The position numbers and the translations under genes were made by a program. From positions 1 to 39,312 of the forward strand of contig JAUSDK010000174.1 of NCBI GenBank assembly GCA_030650875.1: a DNA stretch of 39,312 nucleotides. The letters run 5' to 3'. The stretch's first letter is position 1. Every line of letters starts with the position of its first letter. Origin of the DNA: Polaromonas sp. GTDB lineage: Bacteria > Pseudomonadota > Gammaproteobacteria > Burkholderiales > Burkholderiaceae_C. This document shows positions 24,585-36,039 of this stretch, piece after piece. Under the pieces are notes generated by a model. That model ran no database searches and was not told the DNA's origin. It saw only the letters and a program-made list of their open reading frames with translations.

Positions 24585-25448
24585 TCACTTGGCCAGGTTG
24601 GCACCCAGGCGGGTGATGCTGGAGTTCATGGCACCGATTGCAGTGGTGGTCATGGCGATGTTCGACAGGTTCACAACACCGGTCTGTGGGTTCAGGAACC
24701 ATGCGTTTGTGTCAACATTGGCAGCAATCTTGATGCCGGCATCGAGAGATGCGACGTTGACTGCACCGTTGAACACCCTCATGGCCTGCAGTTCGTTGAC
24801 CAGGCTAGTCGATGTCAGGTCCGTTGAGCTTGTCAAGCCAGCCAAGTTGATATCAGTACCACTAGACAGGATGTTGGCGGTCGCCAGGCTACCCAACAAT
24901 CCAGCACCGGTATAAGCAGGAGTGGCCATAGTGGTCGTGCCGCCTGACGATGCCAGCGTGCTCACGCCTAGTTGGGTCGCGAGTTTATCGGAGAGGGTGG
25001 TGGTAGAGCCCATCACGTCAAGGGTCGAGCTGTTCATGGCACCGATCACGGTGGTGCTCAGTTTGGCGCCAGCGATAGCGTATGCTTCAGAACTGGCGGT
25101 CGTGCCAACGGCCGTTGCCGTGGCAGCAACGTTCGCTGCTACTGAGCCGAAAGACACGTTGGCGCCGGAGATGTCGATGGCGCCGTTGATGACCGCCGTG
25201 TTGATGGCGCCGCCGACCACGCTAATCACCGGTGCTGTAGTACCCGCCGTGAGAGCGGCAAGCCCAGTAGTGACGTTGAGGAATGAATCCGTCGTCACGG
25301 GGACGCCCGTATAGGTGACGGTGGTGATACCCGCAACAGTTGAGTCAACTGATGTGATCAGATCATCAAAATTGATAGCATGTGCGGAGCCTGCGAACAT
25401 CATCGCCACTGCGGAAGCAACTGCGAGCTTTTTAGTCGTTTTAAACAT
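24585..25448 (-). CDS. Secreted Ala/Ser/Thr-rich repeat protein, putative amyloid-like or holdfast-anchor subunit
   Basis: 287 aa. A Sec signal peptide (MFKTTKKLAVASAVAMMFAGSAHA) is cleaved after residue 24. The mature protein is almost free of charge, has no Cys and is built from short alternating strands rich in Ala, Thr, Ser, Val and Asn. STTVIGAMNSS (131-141) and TTTAIGAMNSS (267-277) are near-identical; NGAIDIS and NGAVNVAS are related. Such composition suits a beta-solenoid or amyloid-like surface protein. The CsgG/HfaB-like pore gene lies 106 bases upstream on the same strand, and I infer export through it. TAAGG precedes the ATG. Function is not shown by sequence alone. Confidence 0.75.
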   Translation of the reverse strand: MFKTTKKLAVASAVAMMFAGSAHAINFDDLITSVDSTVAGITTVTYTGVPVTTDSFLNVTTGLAALTAGTTAPVISVVGGAINTAVINGAIDISGANVSFGSVAANVAATATAVGTTASSEAYAIAGAKLSTTVIGAMNSSTLDVMGSTTTLSDKLATQLGVSTLASSGGTTTMATPAYTGAGLLGSLATANILSSGTDINLAGLTSSTDLTSTSLVNELQAMRVFNGAVNVASLDAGIKIAANVDTNAWFLNPQTGVVNLSNIAMTTTAIGAMNSSITRLGANLAK

Positions 25449-25554
25449 GATTAACCTTAAAAATTAAAATTACCAGCGCAAGCCTGCCCTTGGCACTGGA
25501 GGAAAAACAGATGGCAGGTCAACTCTTAGAATCGTTCTCGGGTTCTACCGCTGC

Positions 25555-27075
25555 TCATGAGCGCTCCAGCAGTTCCATACGGTCCTTGATATACGAAGGC
25601 TTGCGCAGCGGAAGGCCCTGGAAGACGATCTCCAGATCGTTCATGCGCTCGGCCTGTAGCCGCCAGGGGGGCGTGCCTTCAAATTTTTGGTCGACCCCTG
25701 CCGCCAGTGGCCGCGGGACGAATTTGCCCTTTTGGTCGGCCAGGCAAACCACTTGGGGGCTGCGGCTGCGCAGGCGCAGGCTGTTGCCCGGCTCGGTGGC
25801 GCGCAGGGGCGTCACCTGCGGGAAGTCGCCAGCGCCCAATTCACAGGCTGGCGGCGCGGGGGCTGCGGCCACCAGCGCGGCACCAACCTGGCGCTCGCCA
25901 CCACCACCACTGCCGCCGTTGTTGTTGGGCGGCGCACCGTCGGGTGCCCGCACGCCAGGCGACAGATTCAGCGCCTTGAGCGCAGCGGTGCTGGTCTGGG
26001 CCTGCTCGGCCGGAAAATAGGGGGTTTGCGCGGCCGATGCAAGCGCGTCGGCCGACTGGGCTGCGGCTACAGCGGCCACGGGAGCCGCAGGCGGAGCCTG
26101 CCCAGGCGGCCTGGCCGCTGCGGCGGTAGTAGCGACCTCGTCAAGCAACTCGGTTTTCTTGCCTGCATTGGCCTTTGTCTGCGAGGCCAGCGTGACGGCC
26201 TTGGCTTGCGCGTTCAGGTACTGTTTAAGGTTGCGGCTGCTGCGCGAGTTGTCAGTAACTCCGTCGACAACCTCAATCAACTTCATGCAATCTTCGTACT
26301 TGGCCGGATTCATGACCTGTGTCAGCAACTCAAAGGTGGCCAGGTTAAGCATCTGGCGTAGCACCAGGTTGAGCGCTTCGCGCTCCTTGCCGCCCATGTC
26401 CACACTCAGCAGGCTTTTGCCAAAAAAGCGCCCAATGCCAAAGCCGTCTTCGGTGGCCACCACCTGTTTTTGCAGCGACACGTTCGACAAGATTCGGCCA
26501 GACTGGGTTTCGGTCAGCGAGAGGTCTAGCCCTACCAGAATGCGGTTTTGGCGGTAACGCGGCCCCAGGCCGGCAATCTGCACGTCAAAGCCGCTGCCGG
26601 GCAGGAAGTCCAGGCTGTTGATGCTGCCGGTAATAAAAAAGGTGCTGACCGCCTGCTTCTTGATGTCGAGCAGGCCCCACTTGACTTCGTTGTCGATGAT
26701 GCGCGGATCGCGCCGGTTGACGACTGTGGCACCGGCCAGGAACAGCGCCGACTGCACGATGTCGCCCGCGCCCTGGGTCACGAACTTGCCCGAGCCGCCG
26801 TCGGTGACTTGTTCCTTGCCGGTAGCGTCAATGACTGATCCGACCGAAAAGCGCAGAACTTCCTTGTTGATGCGACCGTCCAGGCAGGCCAGTGCACGGT
26901 CAAACGGGGTCACTACGTCCATCATGGCAGGGCCTTTGACGAGGGGCTCGTTGGCCTCCAGCGGAACGGCTATACCCACCCGCGTCATCGAGCAAGCACT
27001 CATCAGGCAAAGCAACACGCCACCCAAGAGGAGTGCGGTGCGCCTGGCGATGAGCAGTTTAATGATGCCGTTCAT
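25555..27075 (-). CDS. CsgG/HfaB-like outer-membrane export lipoprotein with C-terminal extension
   Basis: 506 aa. A lipoprotein signal ends LCLMSAC (Cys28). Residues about 55-270 match the CsgG/HfaB family: TPFDRALACLDG, RFSVGSVIDATGKE, GAGDIVQSALF, FFITGSINSLDF, RILVGLDLSLTETQSGRIL, and KQVVATEDGFGIGRFFG. CsgG forms the nonameric outer-membrane pore for curli subunits; HfaB serves holdfast anchoring in Caulobacter. The usual domain ends near 280. Here about 220 more residues follow: a Ala/Pro/Gly-rich linker (about 310-395), then a compact segment with LRLRSRSPQVVCLADQKGK that I do not recognise. The start is five bases after the stop of the small secreted protein. Confidence 0.85.
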   Translation of the reverse strand: MNGIIKLLIARRTALLLGGVLLCLMSACSMTRVGIAVPLEANEPLVKGPAMMDVVTPFDRALACLDGRINKEVLRFSVGSVIDATGKEQVTDGGSGKFVTQGAGDIVQSALFLAGATVVNRRDPRIIDNEVKWGLLDIKKQAVSTFFITGSINSLDFLPGSGFDVQIAGLGPRYRQNRILVGLDLSLTETQSGRILSNVSLQKQVVATEDGFGIGRFFGKSLLSVDMGGKEREALNLVLRQMLNLATFELLTQVMNPAKYEDCMKLIEVVDGVTDNSRSSRNLKQYLNAQAKAVTLASQTKANAGKKTELLDEVATTAAAARPPGQAPPAAPVAAVAAAQSADALASAAQTPYFPAEQAQTSTAALKALNLSPGVRAPDGAPPNNNGGSGGGGERQVGAALVAAAPAPPACELGAGDFPQVTPLRATEPGNSLRLRSRSPQVVCLADQKGKFVPRPLAAGVDQKFEGTPPWRLQAERMNDLEIVFQGLPLRKPSYIKDRMELLERS

Positions 27076-27080
27076 GCAGG

Positions 27081-27443
27081 TCAGTAAGACTTGTTTTGAG
27101 ACAATTCAGACGAAATCAGCGACTGGATCTTGACCGAGGCATCCATGCTGCCCGACGACAGCGAGTCTGCGGCCACGTTGTTGCTATTGCCGTTGACTGT
27201 GTTGGTGGTGGTGGTCATCGTGCCGATGGAGGTGGTCGTGATGTTGTAGACCTCTGATTTACCCAAGCCGTCGTAGTACCCGGACTCGCGTTTGGCAATC
27301 AGGTCAGCCTGGCTCATGTTGGTCTGGTGCTTGGTGGTACCGGGAAAGCCGTAGGAAGAACTCCAGTCCGATCCGCCGGAGTCTGCCAACGCACTGCTCC
27401 ACGGCATCGCGGCCAGCAAGACAAGACAGAAAAGTTTTTTCAC
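27081..27443 (-). CDS. Small secreted Thr/Asn-rich protein, putative HfaA- or curli-accessory-like
   Basis: 120 aa from a GTG at 27443 with an excellent ribosome binding site (GGAAGG, 5-6 bases ahead). The signal peptide MKKLFCLVLLAAMPWSSALA is cleaved after residue 20. The mature 100 residues are Ser/Thr/Asn-rich; TTTSIGTMTTTT (69-80) matches the TTxIGAM motif of the larger repeat protein downstream, followed by NTVNGNSNNVAADS. The position directly before a CsgG/HfaB-like gene parallels hfaA before hfaB in Caulobacter, but sequence similarity to HfaA cannot be claimed. It may be a nucleator, minor subunit or pore partner. Confidence 0.75.
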   Translation of the reverse strand: MKKLFCLVLLAAMPWSSALADSGGSDWSSSYGFPGTTKHQTNMSQADLIAKRESGYYDGLGKSEVYNITTTSIGTMTTTTNTVNGNSNNVAADSLSSGSMDASVKIQSLISSELSQNKSY

Positions 27444-27476
27444 GATCGCCTTCCATTATTTGACTTGGAAAGATGT

Positions 27477-27500
27477 ATCAATCAATTAATCAATCAATCT
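27477..27500. repeat. Tetranucleotide repeat (ATCA) in the leader of the secreted-protein operon
   Basis: Six tandem units, ATCA-ATCA-ATTA-ATCA-ATCA-ATCT, lie 34-57 bases upstream of the GTG start at 27443, in the place expected for promoter or untranslated leader. Copy-number change would alter spacing here. Confidence 0.75.
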
Positions 27501-27629
27501 AACAATGCACCCTTCCACATTCGGATATTAGGTGTGCCGTCGATTCGGACTTTTGCTTTCAGACCCCATACTTTTGTTGTGAGGAAGAAGTTTTCACGGG
27601 CCGTGCAAACAGGCGGAAAACGGGCTTTT

Positions 27630-28822
27630 CTAGCGCTCGCCGAGGGACTCGTCAAGCGTCTTGAGCAGGGGCTTGAGCAGGTAGTTCAGCACGGTGCTGC
27701 TGCCGTTTTTGACTTCGACGGTGGCGACCATGCCGGGCTGCAACTGCAGGCTTTCCTGCGGTCGGCGGCTAAAGCGTGGCGACTCGGTCTGGACCTGAAC
27801 GCGGTAGTAGGCCGGCTCCCCCTGGCGGGTGTCCTCGCTGATGGTGTCTGCGCTGATCAGGGTGAGCCGGCCCTTGAGGCTGCCGTAGACGGTGTAGTCA
27901 TAGGCGTCGATCTTGACGTTGACTTCCTGCCCCGGTCTGAGAAAGGCGACATCGGCCGGCTTGACTTTGGCTTCAACCAGCAGCGCGTCGTCGAGCGGCA
28001 CGATCTGCATCAACTCGTCGCCCGGGCGCAGCACGCCTCCCCGCGTGGTGATGCGCACGTTCTTGACCTTCCCCTTGAGGGGTGCCACGATTTCTGTATT
28101 GGAAACCTGCTCTTGACGCTGCACCAGGGTCTGGCGCACGCCGGTCAAATCTTCTTCGGTCTTGGTCAGCTCGGCCAGGCAGTCCTGCAGGTATTTGTTG
28201 CGCCGGTTGGTAATCTGGCCGTCCAGTTCGGCAACCTGGCGCTGCAGACGCAGCACGTCTGCCATGCTGACGTCGCCGCTTTGCAGCAGTGGCTCGGTCA
28301 TTTCCAGTTCACGCCGGGCGATGGCGCGCATACGCTTCATGGCGTCGATCTCCTGGTCAATGGCCTCGCTGCGCTTGCGCAGCAGGGCCGTCTGGTTGGC
28401 GCGAAATTCTGGATAGCGCTCGGTTTCAGTGCCAAAACGCAGCGGTGTGCCGAAGACCTCTGCATTGAGCCGGGCAACGGCCGCACTCAGCGCGCCAAGG
28501 CGGGCATGCATTTCACGGTAAGAGGCATCGGCCTTGGTACGCTCCAGCCTGGCCAGCACCTGGCCGCGTTGCACTTCATCGCCCTCGCGCACCAGCAATG
28601 CGTCAAGCACGCCGCCATCCGACGACTGGATCACTTGCGTGCGCGAGCTTGCAATGATCTGGCCCTGGCCGCGCGTGACCTGGTCGACCTCGGCGAAGGC
28701 CGACCACAGCACAAACAAGGCTAGCGCGAACGCGCCCCCCCAGATGCCCAGCCGAAGCCCCTTGACGCTGCCAGGAATGCGGGGGCCGGGGCGCGAAAAG
28801 GATGATGTATGGCGCGCTTGGT

Positions 28823-28826
<4 letters not shown>
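27630..28826 (-). CDS. HlyD-family type I secretion membrane fusion protein
   Basis: 398 aa. A short cytoplasmic tail and one transmembrane segment (about 28-48, LGIWGGAFALALFVLWSAFA) are followed by a periplasmic adaptor: the first lipoyl half (VIQSSDGGVLDALLVREGDEV), a long coiled coil (about 95-225), the second lipoyl half (VAPLKGKVKNVRITTRGGVL) and beta-barrel domain. The C-terminus has LQPGMVATVEVKNGSSTVLNYLLKPL, which fits the HlyD/LapC secretion signature. It bridges the ABC transporter and the TolC-type channel. The start overlaps the ABC gene's stop (ATGA, 28823-28826). Confidence 0.93.
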
Positions 28827-31088
<2,262 letters not shown>

Positions 31089-31096
<8 letters not shown>

Positions 31097-32351
31097 TTTG
31101 AGCAGTGCGGGGCGTGCCCGGGAAAGTGCTTGCGTTCAGCTGTCCGGTAGCCAGCTGCAACTTGAGCGCGACGCGCAAGCTGCCCCATTCGGCATCGGTG
31201 AGCGCGTAGCGCGCCTGGGTGAGTTCGCGCTGCGCGTTCAGCACCTCGATCCAGTTCTTGCGCCCGACGGCATACTGCCGCACGAAGGATTCGAAGACCT
31301 GGGCCGTTGCCGCCACTTGCGAACGCAGATCGCGGGCCTGAGCTTCAAGGGACTGCAGGTCGGCCCAGTCGGCACTAACGGCGTCCACCGCATCGCGCAG
31401 CGCGGACAAGCGCTCGGCACGCACGGCCTGGCGTCTGGCTTCGGACTCACGGATCATGGAAAGGCTGGCCAATCCGGCGCCGCTCTGGTATTCAAGCATG
31501 ACGTATGCTTGGCTGCCTTGTTGGTAGCCCCCCTGTGTACGGTCATAACGCAGCTTGACCTGCGGGAGTGCCTGGCCACGGCGCACCTGAATCTCGGCTT
31601 CGCCGACGTCTTCCTGCGCCGACAGGCGGCGCAACACAGGAGAAAAAGCCGTGGCGGCGTCGACCGCAGCGGCAAGCGATGCCGGTCGTAACCGAGGGGA
31701 AGGTGCCGGCTCGATTTCGGCCACCACCTGGCCAACGATCTCTCCCAACCTGGCCCGAGCCCGTGCGCCCTGCGCTTCAAGCTGGCTTAACTCGGCTCGG
31801 GACTGGGAAAGACGGGCATGGGCCAGGAGGCCGTCGCTGCTTGACGTGATCTGGCTGTTGATCCGGTTCCCTATCATGCGTTGCAGGCGCTCGTGCTCCG
31901 CGACGTTGGCGCGCGCCGCTGACTTGCTGGCCTCAAAACGGCCGAGCTCGGTATAGGCACTCGCGGCCCGCAGCATGATCTCTTGCTGAGACTCTTGCAC
32001 CGCAGCAGCGGCACTGCGCAGGGTTGCGTCGGCGCCCGACACTTCGCCCGAAAGCCGGCCTCCGGACCACAGCAGTTGTTCAACGCGCAGGGTGACAAAG
32101 TCTTTTCCAGTCGCCTCCTTGCCGGTCTGTGCGCTCAGGGCCGGAAAGCGTCCCCGTCCGGCAGCATCGAGCGCCTGGGCGGCGGCGTCGCGCTGGCTCA
32201 CACGCATGGCAACCGATGGGTGCTGGGTGACGGCCAGGCGCAGGGCCTCGTCCAGGCGCAAAATATCTGCATTCGCAGCCCCCGCCAGCAGCAGCAGACT
32301 CAGGCCTGATGCGACCAGGCCACGTGGGGCCACACGCAGATTCAGCGGCAT
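31089..32351 (-). CDS. TolC-family outer membrane efflux/secretion channel
   Basis: About 420 aa from the ATG at 32351, which gives a compact signal peptide (GLVASGLSLLLLAGAANA); the frame opens at 32396. Two OEP repeats are visible: LRLDEALRLAVTQHPSVAMR ... EQLLWSGGRLSG in the first half, and AVDAATAFSPVLRRL ... VRQYAVGRKNWIEVLNAQRE, typical of the type I secretion branch (LapE/AggA), in the second. It forms the outer-membrane exit duct of the type I system. The end overlaps the ABC gene by eight bases, so the three secretion genes form one transcription unit. Confidence 0.92.
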
Positions 32352-32495
32352 GAATGACAGCCCCGCCGCCCGGTTTGCGCCGCGCCCGCATGACATGCCG
32401 TCATGAACAAGCCAACGCCGTGCGCCTGATTCTTCTGGCGGCTGTGCGGATTGATTTTTTAGTTGACATCAAATTTATTATTTTTTGAACAATTT

Positions 32496-32505
32496 AACAA
32501 TTGTT
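32496..32505. promoter_or_regulatory. AT-rich palindrome upstream of the tolC-type gene
   Basis: AACAATTGTT is a perfect 10-bp palindrome with an adjacent direct copy of AACAATT (32488-32494), in an AT-rich stretch 145 bases before the channel gene. This is the probable promoter/operator region of the secretion operon; no exact -35/-10 can be assigned. Confidence 0.35.
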
Positions 32506-32813
32506 TCACTTTGACAGGCGCGAGACTTTGCGCAACGGACTGATTTCTTTGGCTCAAGGAATAATTTTTGCAGCACAACCGACTGACTGCGGGCGCCGTG
32601 CGGTGACGCAAAAATGGTCAGGATGTCGTGGTGATGTGGCGGCCCCTGCCGGCGGGACCAGCACGTGGTGTTGACGGATGGTTTTCCCCCCGACTCGCCA
32701 TCGGACAACGCTACTGTCTGCGAACACACCTGCTGGATGACTTCTCTGGCTGTGCGGCCCTGGCGGGAAAGCGTGGCCATAGCTTTTCACCACCGTTTAA
32801 GGATCTGGCAAAC

Positions 32814-32919
32814 AATAACTTTCCGTCATTCCCGCGAAGGCGGGAATCCAGCAACCCGGCTTGAAAGCTACAACGCGTCTGGATACCCGCCTTCGCGGGC
32901 ATGACGCAGGGAAGTTATT
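32814..32919. repeat. dRS3/REP-like palindromic repeat element
   Basis: About 106 bases with matching ends (AATAACTT ... AAGTTATT). Each half contains CCCGCGAAGGCGGG, flanked by GTCAT and ATCCAG; the halves are inverted copies of one another. The core ATTCCCGCGAAGGCGGGAAT is the dRS3-type sequence dispersed in many beta- and gammaproteobacterial genomes. It is a non-coding mobile-type repeat downstream of a transposase fragment. Confidence 0.85.
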
Positions 32920-32987
32920 ACTGACCGTATCCCAAGAGCGCGTTTGTGCCGGGAACGCACCAGCCAATCCACCGGCGAGGCGCTGCG

Positions 32988-33155
32988 CTAGCCTTCAAGC
33001 CAGCGCAGGCTCTCTTTGACGCCAGGACGCTTGCTGTCCTGGTCTTTATGTTGTCTTCCCCACATCCATGCGCCGAGTACGCTCAGCGGTTTGCGCGGGG
33101 TTGAAACGGCATAGGTGGGGTGCGGATACATGCCGCGCTTGCCATGTACCTGCCG
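32988..33155 (-). pseudogene. IS4-family transposase internal fragment
   Basis: 55 codons between stops. The segment RGMYPHPTYAVST followed by KPLSVLGAWMWGRQ and RPGVKESLRWLEG matches the central catalytic region of IS4-group transposases (family pattern RGxYxHPTYAV...PLGVLDAWMWARE...KESxRWxEGYERVAE). It ends at a TAG where the intact protein would continue. The N-terminal and C-terminal parts are missing here; an N-terminal fragment in the same orientation lies at 36040-36300, beyond the kinase/regulator pair. Confidence 0.8.
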
Positions 33156-33191
33156 TTAACATGGCTACCGATCAAAAACCCACTTCAGGGT

Positions 33192-33929
33192 TCAGACCAC
33201 CGTGACCGGAACGCAGAGCTGGTACCCCTCCAGACGCATGGCCCGAATGGTCGCCCCTTCGAAGCCAACCTGTCGGAGCAACTGGCGCAGGCGCACCAAA
33301 CGCACCCCCAGTGCACCTGTGGTGTAGTTCGCGGCATCCTCATGCAGCGCTTCGATCAATTGCCAATGTTCCAGCCGTCTGCCGGGCGCGAGTGCCAGGG
33401 CCGATAGGAGCGTCGAGGCGCCGTGACCAATCGCCGCCTCGCCGGCAGGTCCGCACAACATCATGCGGCGCAGGTTGAGTGTGGCACTTGGCGCCGATGC
33501 GCCGGTCTCCAGGCTGGCGCCCGCTGGCACGTCGCCGCGCCGGCGTGCATGCGCCTGGATGATGGCGATCAACTCGTCCGGGTGTGTGGGTTTGGCGATG
33601 AAAGCGTCGGCGCCCGCCTGGTAGCAGGCCAGCCGGTCTTCAATGCGGTCGCGCGAACTGATCACGATGATTGTGAGCCCCGGGTAGGTGGCCCGGTAGC
33701 GGCGCACCAGGCTGAAGCCGTCTTCGCCGGGCAGGTTCAGGTCGACCAGCAAAACGTCGATCAGGGCGTTGGCTTCTTCATCACTGAGGGCCTCGGCACT
33801 GGTCACACCCACCGCCCGGTGCCCGTGCTGCTGCAGCAACTCCACCGTGACAGCGCACAGGCTCTCGTTGTCCTCGACAACGGTGATACAAAGTTTGGAA
33901 GGCAAGCTGGACTGCAAAGGTGGCGACAT
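33192..33929 (-). CDS. OmpR-type response regulator
   Basis: About 245 aa from the ATG at 33929; an ATG at 33962 is in frame. The receiver domain has VEDN (18-21), phospho-acceptor D63 in LLVDLNLPGEDG and K113 in FIAKPTHPDE. The C-terminal part (about 150-245) reads as a winged helix of the Trans_reg_C type (RLEHWQLIEALHEDAANYTT ... VRLVRLRQLLRQVGFEGATI, in pieces). It is 12-45 bases downstream of the 7TMR-DISM kinase gene and is its probable partner. Targets are unknown, though the adjacent secretion operon is a candidate. Confidence 0.9.
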   Translation of the reverse strand: MSPPLQSSLPSKLCITVVEDNESLCAVTVELLQQHGHRAVGVTSAEALSDEEANALIDVLLVDLNLPGEDGFSLVRRYRATYPGLTIIVISSRDRIEDRLACYQAGADAFIAKPTHPDELIAIIQAHARRRGDVPAGASLETGASAPSATLNLRRMMLCGPAGEAAIGHGASTLLSALALAPGRRLEHWQLIEALHEDAANYTTGALGVRLVRLRQLLRQVGFEGATIRAMRLEGYQLCVPVTVV

Positions 33930-33974
33930 ATTCGCGAGCATACCGGGGGCTACCAGAGTCAATGCTACACAACA

Positions 33975-35936
33975 CTACGCCAGCGCCGGGGCTGGCTGCT
34001 CCGGCAACACCAGCGAGAACGTGATGCCCAGCGCGGTGGCCTCGTACTGAAGGTCGCCACCCTGACGGCGCGCCAACAGGCGCGACAAATGCAGTCCCAA
34101 CCCTGAGCCACTGATGCGCTGCACCGCGTCGCCACGGTAGTATTTCTGAAACAGGCGCGCGGCATCTGGCAAGGGACCGGCAAGCGCCTGGTTTGCCACG
34201 CTAACCCGTTGCACCGCCCCCTGCGGATGGTGCTCGCGCACGATGGCGACGCTGATCGGCGATCCACGGGGTGAATACTTGAGCGCGTTGTCGAGCAGGT
34301 TGTTAAAAATCACGGCCAGCATGCGCTGGTCTGCCAGGACAGATGGCAGTGCGTCCGTTGGCGCGATCCGGATGCGGGCTTTCCCGGCTTTCCCGGCTTG
34401 CGCGTCGCAGCGCAGCGCAAGCTCCGTTTCCAGCCAGCACGCCACCAAATGCGGCGGTGTGCTGGCATCGTCAATGTCTGCGGACTGGGCGCAATGGTCG
34501 ATCACCTGGCGCATCGATGCCAGGGCAAGCTTGGCATGGTGGTGCATGGATGCACTCGGGGCAGCCGAGCCGATCACCATGCCCAAGGTCGACAACGGGG
34601 CCTTGAGCTCATGCGTCAACATGCTCATGAATTCTTGCTGGCGCTGGCGTTCGCCCCGCTCAAAATCCAGCGCCAGGGCGTTCAGATCGGCCCGGTGCTG
34701 TTGCTCGTACTGCCGCTGCCGATCGGCACGAATGTGCCGCCAGCCCACCACGAGCAGCACCCCCACCGAGCTGAAAGCAGCAATCGGGGCCATGAACCCA
34801 AAAAAGGAAATGTCTTGCGCCCTGTAAAGCCCGCTGGAAAACGACGTACCCCATGCAGCCCACAACACCACGCCAAAGGCCAGGCGCTCTGCGCCCCTTC
34901 TGGCCAGCCCCAGGCCCGTGACCGGATGCAACGGTTCGCGCCGGCAGGCCAGGCTGCCAACCACCAGCCCCAGCGGCACTGCAAGGTACAGCACCAGCTC
35001 GATCTTCCGGACAAGGGCCAGCTGTCCAAACACCAGCAGCAGCAAACACACAGCCATCAGGGCCAGCGGCACGCGTTGCATCTTTAGCGCCCAGCGCGAC
35101 GCCTGCAGCAGTTCCAGCACCTTCACGAAAAACCATAGGCTCATGGCCATGTTCAGGAGTCGCAAGCTTTCCATCACATAGCTGCCACTGCCTTCAGGCC
35201 AGGGCAGCACGTTGGGCAAGACTGGCAGCAAAAACAGGTCGGCGTTGAGCACCACCAGCATCAAGTTGAGCACCTGCTTGGTGAACATGGTGTGGCCAAT
35301 GCCCTTTTTGTCAGCCATCCACACAATGACACCCAACAGAATCAGCATGGCCTGCGCGCCAATGACCACGCCCTGCAAAATACCGTCTAAAACCTCCCGG
35401 GTAGCGGCATCTTCAAGCGTCAGCACCGCAGCCTTCAGGTAAACCGGCCCGCTGGGTTCCAGCCGCAACCAGAGATCGCGGGCTTGTGCCCCCACTGGAA
35501 TGGACAGGCTTTGCATGGCAAAGAGCGTACCTCCGGGTTGGGCGTCCAGGCGCGCGATGCGGCCGCTGGCATCACGCTGCAGCGGGTCGTATAGCAACAG
35601 CGATTGGGTCCAGATCGGAATGACACGCAAGCGCTCGGTCGCGGGCTCAGGCGTAAGCGCTGCCGCAGCAGCACCCGCTGGCGGCGCCACGCGCAGGCGC
35701 ACCCAAACCACCGCGTGGTCCCGCAAACGCGTGAGGGCCCCCGTGTAAGCCGTTTCGGGCTGTTGCCGGGCCTGGTCCAAAGTCATCTGTCCGGACGGGT
35801 CAAGCACAAAGGCCTGTTCCACGATCTGATTGGGCGCCGCCAGGCAGGCAGGGGCCCATAGCAGAGCAGCCAGCCACAGCGTGATGAAAGTCGCGAGCCT
35901 TGCGTGAGGTCGGTATGGGGTCCGCGTGGTCAGCAT
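33975..35936 (-). CDS. 7TMR-DISM sensor histidine kinase
   Basis: 653 aa. A signal peptide (ending ACLAA near residue 34) precedes a periplasmic 7TMR-DISMED2-like beta domain (about 35-185), seven transmembrane helices (about 190-400, beginning VIGAQAMLILLGVIVW), a short coiled coil and HisKA with H442 (SMLTHELKAPLSTLG). The ATPase domain follows, with N box FNNLLDNALKYS and GSGLGLHLSRLL; the D-box is weak (NQALAGPLPDAARLF) where DxGxG would be expected. DISMED2 domains are thought to bind carbohydrates, so the kinase may sense sugars or polysaccharide. The cognate regulator follows directly. Confidence 0.92.
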   Translation of the reverse strand: MLTTRTPYRPHARLATFITLWLAALLWAPACLAAPNQIVEQAFVLDPSGQMTLDQARQQPETAYTGALTRLRDHAVVWVRLRVAPPAGAAAAALTPEPATERLRVIPIWTQSLLLYDPLQRDASGRIARLDAQPGGTLFAMQSLSIPVGAQARDLWLRLEPSGPVYLKAAVLTLEDAATREVLDGILQGVVIGAQAMLILLGVIVWMADKKGIGHTMFTKQVLNLMLVVLNADLFLLPVLPNVLPWPEGSGSYVMESLRLLNMAMSLWFFVKVLELLQASRWALKMQRVPLALMAVCLLLLVFGQLALVRKIELVLYLAVPLGLVVGSLACRREPLHPVTGLGLARRGAERLAFGVVLWAAWGTSFSSGLYRAQDISFFGFMAPIAAFSSVGVLLVVGWRHIRADRQRQYEQQHRADLNALALDFERGERQRQQEFMSMLTHELKAPLSTLGMVIGSAAPSASMHHHAKLALASMRQVIDHCAQSADIDDASTPPHLVACWLETELALRCDAQAGKAGKARIRIAPTDALPSVLADQRMLAVIFNNLLDNALKYSPRGSPISVAIVREHHPQGAVQRVSVANQALAGPLPDAARLFQKYYRGDAVQRISGSGLGLHLSRLLARRQGGDLQYEATALGITFSLVLPEQPAPALA

Positions 35937-36039
35937 GGGGTAGTCAATCAGGCGAGCGCGCTGGAAGGTGTAGCGCAGGAAATGGCGCCAAAGTACACCC
36001 GCTGCGGGGATTCAGTTTGAACGCTGTCGTGGGGTGATT

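Noticed and set aside
23446..24915. 489-codon plus-strand open frame opposite the RTX gene
   Set aside because: It runs through the RTX gene, the terminator hairpin and the repeat-protein gene in antisense; no start signal or motif is seen.
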